Both the position numbers and the translations under genes were made by a program. The notes under the pieces are model-generated. The model saw only the letters and a list, made by a program, of their open reading frames with translations, was not told the origin of the DNA and ran no database searches. 64,000 nucleotides of DNA from Rhodococcus ruber NBRC 15591. GTDB taxonomy: Bacteria > Actinomycetota > Actinomycetes > Mycobacteriales > Mycobacteriaceae. The DNA is taken from contig NZ_BCXE01000020.1 in NCBI RefSeq assembly GCF_001894945.1, positions 62,001 through 126,000 of the forward strand. Reading direction: 5' to 3'. This document shows positions 23,254 through 31,946 of this stretch, one piece after another; the stretch's first letter is position 1, and the number at the start of each line of letters is the position of its first letter.

Positions 23254-23817
23254 ATGAGCACACCGCAGGTCCATCCCGCCGCGCCGCCGCGCACGGCCCC
23301 CGTGATCGTCGCATTCCTGGTGGGTGCCCTCGTCGCGGTGGGGCTCGGCGCCTACGGCCGTGTGCACGAGCCGGCCTTCTTCTCGATCAACGTCGCCGGG
23401 TTCTCCAGCCCGACCGCGGTCAAGACCTGGCTGGCGACCCTCGCCGGCGTGCTGGCACTGGTGCAACTCGTCTCGGCGGCCGGGATGTACGGCCGGTTGC
23501 CGGGACTGCGCACGCCGAGCTGGATCGGGACCCTGCACGTATGGTCGGGCCGCCTCGCTGTGCTGGCGACCGTCCCCGTCGCCGTGCACTGCCTGTATGC
23601 GCTCGGTTTTCGCACCGGCGAGCCGCGGGTGCTGTGGCACTCGCTGGCGGGATGCCTCCTCTACGGGGCGTTCGTCACCAAGATGCTGCTGCTCAGTCGG
23701 CGGGGCCTGCCGGGATGGGCGGTTCCGGTGGCCGGCGGTGTCCTGTTCACGGCGATCGTGGTCGTGTGGACGACCTCGGCGCTGTACTTCTTCCGCACGA
23801 CGGGCATCACGTTCTGA
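23254..23817 (+). CDS. DUF6529-like integral membrane protein, possible haem-binding redox partner
   Basis: 187 residues from ATG 23254 with GAGGAGG upstream; a longer open frame from 22846 is out of phase with the neighbouring coding signal. Five hydrophobic segments are visible, at about residues 15-34, 58-79, 93-116, 127-147 and 155-177. His95, His112 and His129 lie at helix ends in the third and fourth segments, a spacing seen in b-type cytochrome membrane proteins. Recalled family membership (DUF6529, often beside Rieske proteins) and topology suggest a quinol- or haem-linked electron carrier; haem binding is inference. Confidence 0.7.
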   Translation: MSTPQVHPAAPPRTAPVIVAFLVGALVAVGLGAYGRVHEPAFFSINVAGFSSPTAVKTWLATLAGVLALVQLVSAAGMYGRLPGLRTPSWIGTLHVWSGRLAVLATVPVAVHCLYALGFRTGEPRVLWHSLAGCLLYGAFVTKMLLLSRRGLPGWAVPVAGGVLFTAIVVVWTTSALYFFRTTGITF

Positions 23818-23859
23818 CGCACCGACCCACTGTGTCCCTCCCACGATCGGAGCCGGAAA

Positions 23860-24312
23860 ATGGATCTCGAGCAGTTTCCCGTCAGCCGCCGTTCGGTGCT
23901 GCTCGGTGCCGGGGTGGCCGCCGTGGCCGCCGCCGCGGCCTGCAGCACGTACGGCGACGAGCCGGCCTCCGGGCAGACCTCCGCGGCGGAGGACGCCGGC
24001 ACCGGGGCCCCGGCCGGCGCGGCTGCAGGACAACCCCTCGCGGCCGTCGCCGACATCCCCGTCGGCGGGGGACAGGTTTTCCCCGATCAGAAGGTCGTGG
24101 TGACCCAGCCGGCCGCGGGCGAGGTGCTCGCGTTCAGCGCGATCTGCACCCATCAGGGCTGCACGGTCGCGGCCGTGCAGGACGGCACGATCAACTGTCC
24201 CTGCCACGGCAGCCGGTTCAACCTCGACGGCACCGTCGCGAACGGTCCCGCCGCGCGTCCCCTCGAGAGCAGGGCTGTCACCGTCGACAACGGCGAGATC
24301 ACACTCGCGTAA
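23860..24312 (+). CDS. Tat-exported Rieske [2Fe-2S] lipoprotein (second copy)
   Basis: 150 residues. Twin arginines at 10-11 (VSRRSVLLG), a hydrophobic core and a lipobox ending at Cys28 predict Tat export and lipid anchoring. Cluster ligands are Cys96, His98 (CTHQGC), Cys113 and His116 (CPCHGS), with disulfide cysteines 101 and 115. It is similar in plan to the Rieske gene 1.4 kb upstream, so the two are probably an ancient duplication. It lies 42 bp after the DUF6529-like gene and would accept or donate electrons at the outer membrane face. Confidence 0.9.
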   Translation: MDLEQFPVSRRSVLLGAGVAAVAAAAACSTYGDEPASGQTSAAEDAGTGAPAGAAAGQPLAAVADIPVGGGQVFPDQKVVVTQPAAGEVLAFSAICTHQGCTVAAVQDGTINCPCHGSRFNLDGTVANGPAARPLESRAVTVDNGEITLA

Positions 24313-24371
24313 TCGGTTCCGCCGTCCCGTCGCCGGACCGTCCGGGGCGGCACCGGGATAGGGTCGACTGC

Positions 24372-24740
24372 GTGATCGGACCTCTGCGCGACTGGCGGCC
24401 GCGGGCGTTGCGTGACGGCGACGAACCCGACGCCCGCTTCACCCTCGCCAACGAGCGCACGTTCCTCGCGTGGATCCGCACCGCGCTCGGCGTGATCGCG
24501 GCGGCCGTCGCGCTCGAGACCTTCGCCGGCGACGTCGTGGGACCGGTGGTGCGCACCACGCTGGCGTGCGCCCTGCTGGTCTTCTCCGCGGTCCTCGTGG
24601 TCGCCGCACTGCGGCGCTGGCTGCAGATCGAGGCCGCGATGCGCACCGCACGCCCCCTGCCGCCGCCGCGGATCGCCTTCCTGCTCGCCGCGATGCTGGC
24701 GGTCGGGGCGCTGGCCCTCGCCGCGGCGCTCCTCCTGTGA
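24372..24740 (+). CDS. DUF202 / YidH-family membrane protein
   Basis: 122 residues from GTG 24372. The signature ANERTFLAWIRTALG sits just before the first of three hydrophobic segments. Members are small inner-membrane proteins of unknown biochemical role. It is followed 37 bp later by another DUF202 protein; the pair is a common arrangement. Together with the Rieske genes it may form part of a membrane redox or stress unit, but that is context only. Confidence 0.85.
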   Translation: MIGPLRDWRPRALRDGDEPDARFTLANERTFLAWIRTALGVIAAAVALETFAGDVVGPVVRTTLACALLVFSAVLVVAALRRWLQIEAAMRTARPLPPPRIAFLLAAMLAVGALALAAALLL

Positions 24741-24777
24741 CCGTGCCACCGGGTCCACGACGCGAGCCGGGTCGGCG

Positions 24778-25098
24778 ATGAGACACGACGACCCCGGGTT
24801 GCAGCCGGAGCGCACCACTCTCGCGTGGCTGCGCACGGCGACCGGCCTGGGAGCGGTGGTCCTGCTGTTCCTGCGCCTGGCGCCCGGCCCGGCACCCGTG
24901 GTGGTGGCGATCGGCCTGCTGTGCCTGCTGCCGGCGCTCGTGCTGCTCGTGACGAGCGGACGCGAGCACCGGGCCCGGGTGAGCCGCTTCATCGAGGGAC
25001 GGGCGAAGCATCACTGGTGGCGCAACATCGTCCTGACCGTCACGGTCGTCGTCCTGGCGCTCGCCGCCACCGCGCTCATCGTCACGTCGAAGGTGTGA
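24778..25098 (+). CDS. DUF202 family membrane protein, short form
   Basis: 106 residues. The family signature PERTTLAWLRTATGL comes first, then three hydrophobic segments. It is a distant paralogue of the preceding gene and probably a complex partner. It ends facing the minus-strand thioesterase gene, with a hairpin between them. Confidence 0.85.
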   Translation: MRHDDPGLQPERTTLAWLRTATGLGAVVLLFLRLAPGPAPVVVAIGLLCLLPALVLLVTSGREHRARVSRFIEGRAKHHWWRNIVLTVTVVVLALAATALIVTSKV

Positions 25099-25122
25099 GC
25101 GCCGCCCAGGCCGAGGCTCCGG

Positions 25123-25145
25123 CCGGTTCGGCTCCTTGGAACCGG
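25123..25145. terminator. Hairpin between convergent genes
   Basis: A 7-bp inverted repeat CCGGTTC / GAACCGG with a 9-nt loop lies in the 75-bp gap between the DUF202 gene and the convergent thioesterase. It is a possible bidirectional terminator, though short. Confidence 0.4.
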
Positions 25146-25173
25146 ACCAGACCCGTCCGGGCCACCGCGGCCC

Positions 25174-25620
25174 CTACGAACCGGCCCCCTGCCCCGAACG
25201 CCGGTCGAGGTCGATCACCCGGGCGCCGCCCTGCGCCGCGGCCACCCTGGTCTCGGTACCGTCCTCGGTCACGGCGACGATCTCGCACCGGCACAGCGCC
25301 TGTCGCCGGCTCGAGTCGACGACCGTCGCCTCGGCTCGCAGCAGCGTGCCGCGACCCGGGCGCAGGTAGTCGATGGTGAACCCGGTGGTCACGATGGACG
25401 ATCCGAGCACGGTTCCCGCTGCGAAGGTCAGGGAATTGTCCGCCGCATAGGCCAGCACTCCACCGTGTACGAACCCGAACTGCTGCAGCAATTCCGGACG
25501 CAAAGGGACCTCGAGCACCGCGCGTCCCGGCTCGTACCCGACGACCCGGGCACCGACCAGGACGCTGAACGGTTGCGCGGCGAGCACGGCCGCCGCGTCG
25601 TCCACTCCGCGAAGTTCCAC
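25174..25620 (-). CDS. PaaI/hot-dog family thioesterase
   Basis: 148 residues from GTG 25620. Single hot-dog fold with the family motif FGFVHGGVLAYAADNSL, where HGG and the following acidic residue are catalytic in PaaI-type acyl-CoA thioesterases, and a TIDYLRPGRGTLLRAEATVV strand. An upstream ATG at 25662 would add 14 residues but leaves only 6 bp to the divergent LysR start and overlaps its -10 box, so the shorter form is preferred. The probable role is hydrolysis of aryl- or acyl-CoA. Confidence 0.8.
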   Translation of the reverse strand: MELRGVDDAAAVLAAQPFSVLVGARVVGYEPGRAVLEVPLRPELLQQFGFVHGGVLAYAADNSLTFAAGTVLGSSIVTTGFTIDYLRPGRGTLLRAEATVVDSSRRQALCRCEIVAVTEDGTETRVAAAQGGARVIDLDRRSGQGAGS

Positions 25621-25656
25621 GGCCTGCAGTCTGCCCCACCCTGTCGGGAAGGGCCA

Positions 25657-25662
25657 TATCAT
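25657..25662 (+). promoter_or_regulatory. -10 box of the LysR gene, leaderless start
   Basis: TATCAT is followed by six bases and then the ATG at 25669, the spacing expected if transcription starts at the initiation codon. There is no ribosome site, in keeping with a leaderless message. Confidence 0.45.
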
Positions 25663-25668
25663 TCGCGC

Positions 25669-26586
25669 ATGACGCAGCCACCTCCGTCGCCGACGGTCCG
25701 TTGGCCCGACCTCGCCGCCCTCGAACTGCTCGTCGGCATCGACGATCACGGCGGGCTCGGCGCGGCTGCTCGCGCGGCCGGTGTCGCGCAACCCAATGCC
25801 AGCCGTGCGGTGCGCCGCCTCGAGAAGCAGCTCGGGGCCGTGCTCGTGCGCCGGGGGCGCGCCGGGTCGGCGCTCACCCCGGAGGGCACCGTGGTCGCGC
25901 ACTGGGCGCGGCAGACCCTCACCGACGCCCGTCGACTGCTCGACGCCGCGGCGGCGTTGCGCACCGACCGGCAGGCCGAACTGACCGTGGCGGCCAGCAT
26001 GACCGTCGCCGAACACCTCATCCCGCGCTGGCTGGGCCGCTTCCGCGGTCTCCACGACGACGTGCACATCCAGTTGCAGGTCCACAACTCGCGGCAGGTG
26101 TGCGACGCCGTCGCGGCAGGCCGCTGCCACGTCGGATTCGTCGAAGCTCCCGCCGTTCCACCGGGACTGCACAGCACCCCGGTGGCGCAGGACCGGCTGG
26201 TGGTGGTCGTCACGCCGGCTCATCCGTGGGCGCGCCGCCGGCGACCGCTCACCGTCGCCGAACTCGCGGCGACGCCGCTCGTCGTGCGTGAGGAGGGGTC
26301 GGGGACGCGGCACACGCTCGACCTCGCCCTGCGCGAGTTCGATCGGCCGGCACCTCTGCTCGAGCTCGGCAGCGGCGCCGCGGTACGCACCGCGGCGCTC
26401 GGGGGTGTCGGTCCGGCCGTGCTCAGCACCTTGGCCGTGGCCGACCACCTCGCGGCCGGGGAACTGCGGGCCGTCGACGTCGAGGGCCTCGATCTGGCCC
26501 GCACCCTGCGCGCGGTGTGGCGCCCCCCTCGCAAGCTCGCCGGCCCGGCCGGGGACCTGGTGCGGATGATCGTCCGCGGCGCCTGA
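25669..26586 (+). CDS. LysR-family transcriptional regulator
   Basis: 305 residues. The N-terminal winged helix (about residues 12-72, ALELLVGIDDHGGLGAAARAAGVAQPNASRAVRRLEKQLG) is classic LysR, followed by a substrate-binding domain with RQVCDAVAAGRCHVGFVEAP and TPLVVREEGSGTR. Divergent to the PaaI thioesterase and 79 bp upstream of a DHA2 exporter; either could be its target. The effector is unknown. ATG 25669 is chosen because a -10 box lies immediately upstream. Confidence 0.9.
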   Translation: MTQPPPSPTVRWPDLAALELLVGIDDHGGLGAAARAAGVAQPNASRAVRRLEKQLGAVLVRRGRAGSALTPEGTVVAHWARQTLTDARRLLDAAAALRTDRQAELTVAASMTVAEHLIPRWLGRFRGLHDDVHIQLQVHNSRQVCDAVAAGRCHVGFVEAPAVPPGLHSTPVAQDRLVVVVTPAHPWARRRRPLTVAELAATPLVVREEGSGTRHTLDLALREFDRPAPLLELGSGAAVRTAALGGVGPAVLSTLAVADHLAAGELRAVDVEGLDLARTLRAVWRPPRKLAGPAGDLVRMIVRGA

Positions 26587-26592
26587 TCGCGT

Positions 26593-26611
26593 GCCGATCG
26601 CCCCGATCGGC
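26593..26611. terminator. Hairpin after the LysR gene
   Basis: Perfect 8-bp arms GCCGATCG / CGATCGGC with a 3-nt loop start 6 bp after the LysR stop. It may be a terminator or, being a compact palindrome 54 bp before the exporter start, an operator. Confidence 0.4.
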
Positions 26612-26665
26612 CCGGATCAGCGTTCCGGTGCGTCATCATGATCGTCGAGGACACTGCCATCGGGA

Positions 26666-28345
26666 GTGGGACATGGACGCATCGCGGCACCACGGGACGT
26701 CGCGGTGACGGTCGCCGAGGTCGACCGTCGCCCGCAGCGAGCGGGCTCGGTCCTCGCGACGCTGATCCTGGTCGCCACCGTCGCCAACCTCAATCTCTCG
26801 GTGGCCAACATCGCACTGCCCGCGATCGGCCGGGCATTCGACGCGAGCCAGACGGAGTTGAACCTGGTCGCCGTCGGGTATTCGCTGGGTCTGGCCGCGT
26901 CGGTGCTGTACCTGGGGGCGCTCGGGGACCGCTACGGCCGCAAGCAGTTGCTCGTGCTCGGTGTCGCCCTGTCGATACCCACGTGTCTGCTGGCGGCCTT
27001 CGCGCCGAACATCGAGGTGCTGTTCGCGGCCCGGCTGGCCGGCGGTCTCGCCGCGGGACTGGCATATCCCACCACTCTGGCGCTGATCACCGCGTTGTGG
27101 TCGGGAGCCTCACGGACCCGCGCGATCGCGTTGTGGTCGGCGACCGGCGGGGCGGTCGCCGCGCTCGGACCGCTGTTGTCCGGTCTGCTCCTCGAGTACT
27201 TCTACTGGGGCTCGGCCTTCCTGATCACCCTGCCGCTCGCCGCCCTCGCCCTCGTGGCGGCCGCAGTGCTGATCCCCGCGCACGTCAACGAGACCACCGG
27301 TCCCGTCGACCATGTCGGCGGAGTCCTGTCGGTGCTGTTCGTGGCGGCGCTCGTGATGACGGTCAACCTCGCACCCGAGAGCGGCCGCGCCACGGCAGCC
27401 CTGGTCTGCGCGGCCGTCACCGCCGTCGCGGGCGCGGTGTTCGTGTGGCGGCAACGGCGGGTGCCCGAGCCGCTGTTCGACCTGAAGGTGGCCGCGCGGC
27501 CGACGTTCTGGGTGGCTGCGGTGGCAGGCATCATCGTGTTCGGAACCCTGATGGGCGCGATGTTCGTCGGGCAGCAGTTTCTGCAGAACGTGCTCGGTTA
27601 CTCCACGCTCGCCGCCGGGTCGACGATCCTCCCCGCCGCCGCGTGCATGCTCGTCGTGGCTCCGTACTCGGCCCGCCTGGTCGAGAGCCGGGGTGCCCGC
27701 ACCACATTGCTGCTCGGCTACGCGTTCATCCTCCTCGGGCTCACCGTCGCACTGACGATGTGGGACGAGACCTCCAGCTACTGGCAGATCGCCCTCGCGT
27801 ACGCCTTCGTCGGGGCCGGGGTGGGTTTCGCCGGCACGCCCGCCTCGCGCTCGCTCACCGGCTCGGTGCCGGTGACCCGCGCCGGGATGGCGTCCGCGAC
27901 GGCCGACCTGCAGCGGGACCTGGGCGGGGCCGTGATGCAGTCGGTCCTCGGGGCGTTGCTCACCGCCGGGTACGTGGCGTCGATCTCGGCGGCCGTCGCA
28001 TCGTCGCCGGACGCGGACGAGATCAGCGACCAGACCCAGGCTGCGCTGACCAAGTCGTTCGCGAGTGCCGCCGATCTCGCGGAGCGGTACCCGCAGTACG
28101 CCGACGCCATCATGGCCGCGGCGCGCGCGGCATTCCTCGCCGGGGACACGAAGGCATATGCCGCCGCCCTTCTCGTCGTCGCCGCCGGAGCCGTCCTGGT
28201 GTTCTTCGCATTCCCGAAACGCGACGCCGAACGGCGGCTGCTCGCGTCGTACCGCGCTCGAGACGAACGCGCCGAGCCGGCGGTGGACGAACGCGCCGAG
28301 CCGGACGGCCGGTCGGAGGCCGCGCCCGGCGACGTGGACCGTTAG
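26666..28345 (+). CDS. DHA2-family MFS exporter
   Basis: 559 residues with about 14 predicted helices. Motif A (LGDRYGRKQLLVLG) follows helix 2 and the helix-1 stretch VANLNLSVANIALPAIGRAF fits DHA2 drug antiporters. The charged C-terminal tail contains an AVDERAEPDGR-like near-repeat (DERAEPAVDERAEP). The start is uncertain: GTG 26666 is the longest plausible one, but GTG 26705 (MTVAEVDRRPQ) would also retain every helix. It lies 79 bp after the LysR gene on the same strand and convergent with an EamA gene. Confidence 0.87.
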   Translation: MGHGRIAAPRDVAVTVAEVDRRPQRAGSVLATLILVATVANLNLSVANIALPAIGRAFDASQTELNLVAVGYSLGLAASVLYLGALGDRYGRKQLLVLGVALSIPTCLLAAFAPNIEVLFAARLAGGLAAGLAYPTTLALITALWSGASRTRAIALWSATGGAVAALGPLLSGLLLEYFYWGSAFLITLPLAALALVAAAVLIPAHVNETTGPVDHVGGVLSVLFVAALVMTVNLAPESGRATAALVCAAVTAVAGAVFVWRQRRVPEPLFDLKVAARPTFWVAAVAGIIVFGTLMGAMFVGQQFLQNVLGYSTLAAGSTILPAAACMLVVAPYSARLVESRGARTTLLLGYAFILLGLTVALTMWDETSSYWQIALAYAFVGAGVGFAGTPASRSLTGSVPVTRAGMASATADLQRDLGGAVMQSVLGALLTAGYVASISAAVASSPDADEISDQTQAALTKSFASAADLAERYPQYADAIMAAARAAFLAGDTKAYAAALLVVAAGAVLVFFAFPKRDAERRLLASYRARDERAEPAVDERAEPDGRSEAAPGDVDR

Positions 28346-28399
28346 CGCGGTTCGCCGCCGCGGTGCCGGGTCAGCGCGGTTCGCTGCTGCCGTGCAGGG
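28342..28399. repeat. 29-bp direct repeat spanning two convergent stop codons
   Basis: Copies at 28342-28370 and 28371-28399 match at 24 of 29 positions. The first contains the stop of the MFS gene and the second contains the stop and last codons of the convergent EamA gene, so the whole 25-bp gap is repeat. It shares GCGGTTCGCCGC with the array after the siderophore-binding gene. Confidence 0.75.
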
Positions 28400-29252
28400 C
28401 GCCGACTCCGGCGACGATCACCAGCGCGATGCCTGCCGCCGCGGCGGGCTGGACCCATTGGCCGAGCACCAGCGCACCCGCCAGTGCCGCCGCCGCCGGT
28501 TCGAGGGCGATGAGGATCGCGAACACGTTTCTCGGCAGATCGCGCAGCGCCCGCATCTCCAGGCTGTAGGGGATCACGGAGGACAGCAGGGCCACCACCG
28601 CCCCGGCGCCGAGAATCGCAGGATCGGCCAGGCCGGCGCCGGCGGTTCCGAGACCGAAGGGCAGGACGAGCACCGCCGCGACGGTGGTGGCGACGGTCAG
28701 GCCCGCCGCGCCGGAGACGGTGGCGGCCACGTGCGAGCCCGCGACGATGTACCAGGCCCAGCCGGCCGCGGCGAGCAGCGCGAATCCGACCCCGGCCGGG
28801 TCGAGCGCGTCGCCGTCCCCACCGAGGCCGCGCGCCCCGAGGAGGGCCACCCCGGCCAGCGCGAGGGCCACCCACAGCGCGTCCCGCGGGCGGCGGGAGA
28901 GCACCGCGGCGAGGGTGAGCGGTCCGAGGAACTCGATCGTGACCGCTGCCGCGAGCGGGAGCCGGGCGATCGCCACGTAGAAGAAGCCGTTCATCGCGGC
29001 CAGGCTCACCCCGAGGGCGGCCGCGCCGCGCCACTGCGCCCGGCCCCAGTGCCGCACCGACGGCCGTACCGCCGCCCACAGGATCACCGCGGCGAGCGTC
29101 AGCCGCAGCGTGACCGTGCCGAGGGCGCCGACGTCGTCGAACAGGGTGCTGGCGAAGGCCGCACCGAACTGCAGGGAGAGCACCGAGCCGAGCACGGCCG
29201 CGACGGGCACGGTCCGGCTGCCGCCTCGTGGCGCCCGTGCCGTGCTGCTCAT
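28371..29252 (-). CDS. EamA/DMT-superfamily transporter
   Basis: 293 residues, start ATG at 29252 with GGAGGA ribosome site. Ten predicted helices form two five-helix EamA halves, including [17 protein letters not shown] and [39 protein letters not shown]. The latter is the typical second-half signature of RhtA-like amino-acid or metabolite exporters. The substrate is not predictable. It is convergent with the DHA2 exporter and divergent from the Atu-like operon, 145 bp away. Confidence 0.88.
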   Translation of the reverse strand: MSSTARAPRGGSRTVPVAAVLGSVLSLQFGAAFASTLFDDVGALGTVTLRLTLAAVILWAAVRPSVRHWGRAQWRGAAALGVSLAAMNGFFYVAIARLPLAAAVTIEFLGPLTLAAVLSRRPRDALWVALALAGVALLGARGLGGDGDALDPAGVGFALLAAAGWAWYIVAGSHVAATVSGAAGLTVATTVAAVLVLPFGLGTAGAGLADPAILGAGAVVALLSSVIPYSLEMRALRDLPRNVFAILIALEPAAAALAGALVLGQWVQPAAAAGIALVIVAGVGALHGSSEPR

Positions 29253-29397
29253 GCGTCCTCCGGAAGTCCCGGGATCCGTCGTCCCGCGTGTGACGAATGT
29301 TGCCGCACGGCAGCACGATCGGCAGCAGCGGCGACGCCGCGCAAAAAAACAATCACGAGAGCTTGCTTTTCCGTGCCGCGAGTGTGACTCTGGTCGC

Positions 29398-30189
29398 ATG
29401 ACGGAGCTGCAACCGCTTCTCGACGATCTGCGTGCCGAGGGCGAGGACCTCGACGCCCTCGTCGCCGACCTCCCGGACGAGCGCTGGGCGACTATGACGC
29501 CCGCCGAGGGCTGGACCATCGCCCACCAGGTCGGGCATCTGCTGTGGACCGATCGGGCCGCCCTCACCGCCGTCGAAGACCCGGAGGCGTTCGTCGCCGG
29601 GCTCGGCGAGATCACCGACCCGGACCGCTTCGTCGACGACGGGGCGCGGGAGCAGGCCCGCCGGCCGCCGGCCGAACTGCTCGCCGACTGGCGCGCGGCG
29701 CGACGCGCCCTCGCCGACGCCCTCGCGGCCGTTCCGGCCGGGACCAGGATCGTCTGGTACGGCCCGCCCATGAGCGCGGCTTCGATGGCCACGGCGCGGC
29801 TGATGGAGACCTGGGCGCACGGCGCCGACGTGGCCGACGCGCTGGGCGTCCCCCGGACCCCCACCCACCGGCTGCGCCACATTGCCCATCTCGGTGTCCG
29901 CACCCGCGACTTCGCGTTCACCGTGCACGGGCGCACCCCGCCGGCCGAGCCGTTCCGCGTCTGCCTCACCGCTCCCGACGGGCGGGAGTGGACGTGGGGT
30001 CCCGAGAGCGCCGCCCAGACCGTCACCGGATCCGCCGTCGACTTCTGCCGCCTGGTGACCCAGCGGGTCCACCGCACCGACACCGACCTCGTCGCCACCG
30101 GACCGGACGCGGATGCATGGCTCGAGCTCGCGCAGGCGTTCGCCGGTCCGCCCGGCGCCGGGCGCACCCCGGACGGAGCGACCGCGTGA
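29398..30189 (+). CDS. TIGR03084-family DinB-like metal-binding protein
   Basis: 263 residues, ATG 29398. The N-terminal four-helix DinB/maleylpyruvate-isomerase-like domain shows [15 protein letters not shown] (histidine metal ligands) and a later [26 protein letters not shown] histidine. The C-terminal part is a small alpha/beta domain with [24 protein letters not shown]. First gene of the acyl-CoA operon, overlapping the next gene by 4 bp. A thiol-cofactor-dependent or wide hydrolytic role is possible; the function in this pathway is not known to me. Confidence 0.85.
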   Translation: MTELQPLLDDLRAEGEDLDALVADLPDERWATMTPAEGWTIAHQVGHLLWTDRAALTAVEDPEAFVAGLGEITDPDRFVDDGAREQARRPPAELLADWRAARRALADALAAVPAGTRIVWYGPPMSAASMATARLMETWAHGADVADALGVPRTPTHRLRHIAHLGVRTRDFAFTVHGRTPPAEPFRVCLTAPDGREWTWGPESAAQTVTGSAVDFCRLVTQRVHRTDTDLVATGPDADAWLELAQAFAGPPGAGRTPDGATA

Positions 30190-31946
30190 ACGCGCAGCCG
30201 GCGGGCCGTGCGGTGCGCATCGGGAACTGTTCCGGCTTCTACGGCGACCGGCTCGCAGCTATGCGGGAGATGCTCGAGGGCGGCGAACTCGACTACCTGA
30301 CCGGCGACTATCTCGCCGAGCTGACCATGCTCATCCTCGGCCGGGATCGGATGAAGGACCCGGAACTCGGCTACGCCAAGACGTTCCTGCGGCAACTCGA
30401 GGACTGTCTCGGGCTCGCCGTCGACAAGGGCGTGAAGATCGTCGCCAATGCGGGGGGACTCAACCCCGCCGGGCTGGCGACGGCCGTGCGCGACCTCGCC
30501 GGCCGGCTCGGACTCGACGTCGCCGTCGCCCACGTCGAGGGCGACGATCTCATCGCCCGGGCCGCCGAACTCGGGCTGGCCGCCGATCCGCCGCCCCTGA
30601 CCGCCAACGCCTACCTCGGCGCCTGGGGCATCGCCGAATGCCTGACCGCCGGCGCCGACCTCGTCGTCACCGGCCGGGTCACCGACGCGTCGGTGATCGT
30701 CGGTCCCGCGGCAGCCCACTTCGGTTGGGCCCGGGATGATTTCGACGCTCTCGCGGGCGCGGTGGCAGCCGGGCACGTGATCGAGTGCGGCGCCCAGGCC
30801 ACCGGCGGCAACTACGCCTTCTTCACCGAGATCGCCGATCTCGACCGGCCGGGCTTCCCGATCGCCGAGATCGAGGCCGACGGAAGTTCCACGATCACCA
30901 AGCACCCGGGCACCGGCGGCGCCGTCACCGTCGGCACCGTGACCGCCCAGCTGCTGTACGAGGTGACCGGGGGCCGCTACGCCGGCCCCGACGTCACCAC
31001 CCGCCTCGACACCGTCCGGCTCACCCCGGACGGCCCGGACCGGGTCCGCATCAGCGGCGTCCGCGGTGAGGCGCCGCCACCCACGCTCAAGGTCTCCCTC
31101 AACGCCCTCGCCGGCTTCCGGAACGAAGCGGTGTTCGTCCTCACCGGTCTGGACATCGAGGCCAAGGCCGCCCTGGTGCGGCGGCAGGTGGAGGCGAGCC
31201 TGACCACCCGGCCCGCCGAGCTCGAATGGACACTCGCCCGCACCGACCATCCGGACGCCGACACCGAGGAGGCGGCCAGCGCCCTGCTGCGCTGCACCGT
31301 CCGCGACCGCGACCCGAAGGTCGTCGGCCGCGCCTTCTCGTCGGTCGCCGTCGAGTACGCGCTGGCCAGCTACCCGGGCTTCGCGCTGACCGCCCCGCCC
31401 GGCAACGGACAACCGTACGCGGTGTTCACCCCCGGCTACGTCGGCGCCGCCGAGGTGCCGCACACCGCGGTGCTGCCCGACGGCAACCGGGTCCCGATTC
31501 CGTGCGTCACCCCGACGCGTGCACTCGAACCCGTCGGCGAACCCGAGCTCCCCGAGCCGCTACCGCCCGGGCCCGCACGACACGCACCGCTCGGACTCGT
31601 CGCCGGCGCCCGCAGCGGCGACAAGGGCGGCGACGCGAACGTGGGGGTGTGGGTGCGCACCGACGACCAGTGGCGGTGGCTGGTGCACACCCTCACCGTC
31701 GACACGTTGAAAACCCTCCTGCCCGAATCGAAGAACCTGACCGTGACACGTCACGTGCTGCCGAACCTGCGGGCGGTGAACTTCGTGATCGAGGGCATCC
31801 TCGGCCGCGGCGTCGCCTCGCAGGCCCGCTTCGACCCGCAGGCGAAGGGTCTCGGCGAGTGGCTGCGCAGCCGATACCTCTACATCCCCGAGGTCCTCCT
31901 GGAGGGCGGCGGGACAGCGAACCCCGAGAGGAAGTACACCGAGTGA
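30186..31946 (+). CDS. AtuA family protein (acyclic terpene utilization, DUF1446)
   Basis: 586 residues from GTG 30186, 4-bp overlap with the previous gene. The N-terminal DUF1446 domain starts with [20 protein letters not shown] and includes [22 protein letters not shown]-terminal extension from about residue 470 ([24 protein letters not shown]) matches the AtuA C-terminal domain, fused here as usual in actinobacteria. It occupies the position of Mycobacterium tuberculosis Rv0976c beside fadE13-accD2-accA2. AtuA is required for citronellol/geraniol degradation in Pseudomonas, but its reaction is uncertain. Confidence 0.88.
   Translation: MNAQPAGRAVRIGNCSGFYGDRLAAMREMLEGGELDYLTGDYLAELTMLILGRDRMKDPELGYAKTFLRQLEDCLGLAVDKGVKIVANAGGLNPAGLATAVRDLAGRLGLDVAVAHVEGDDLIARAAELGLAADPPPLTANAYLGAWGIAECLTAGADLVVTGRVTDASVIVGPAAAHFGWARDDFDALAGAVAAGHVIECGAQATGGNYAFFTEIADLDRPGFPIAEIEADGSSTITKHPGTGGAVTVGTVTAQLLYEVTGGRYAGPDVTTRLDTVRLTPDGPDRVRISGVRGEAPPPTLKVSLNALAGFRNEAVFVLTGLDIEAKAALVRRQVEASLTTRPAELEWTLARTDHPDADTEEAASALLRCTVRDRDPKVVGRAFSSVAVEYALASYPGFALTAPPGNGQPYAVFTPGYVGAAEVPHTAVLPDGNRVPIPCVTPTRALEPVGEPELPEPLPPGPARHAPLGLVAGARSGDKGGDANVGVWVRTDDQWRWLVHTLTVDTLKTLLPESKNLTVTRHVLPNLRAVNFVIEGILGRGVASQARFDPQAKGLGEWLRSRYLYIPEVLLEGGGTANPERKYTE

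Noticed and set aside
25174-26448. Extended minus-strand frame joining the thioesterase to sequence opposite the LysR gene
   Set aside because: Only the hot-dog segment is plausible; the upstream part is antisense to LysR.
26593-26611. Third copy of the alcohol-regulon palindrome
   Set aside because: It shares only the CGATCGG centre; the flanks differ from the two matching sites.
28371-31463. 1030-residue minus-strand frame covering the EamA gene and the start of the Atu operon
   Set aside because: Only its last 293 codons are the EamA gene; the rest is the shadow of TIGR03084 and AtuA genes.
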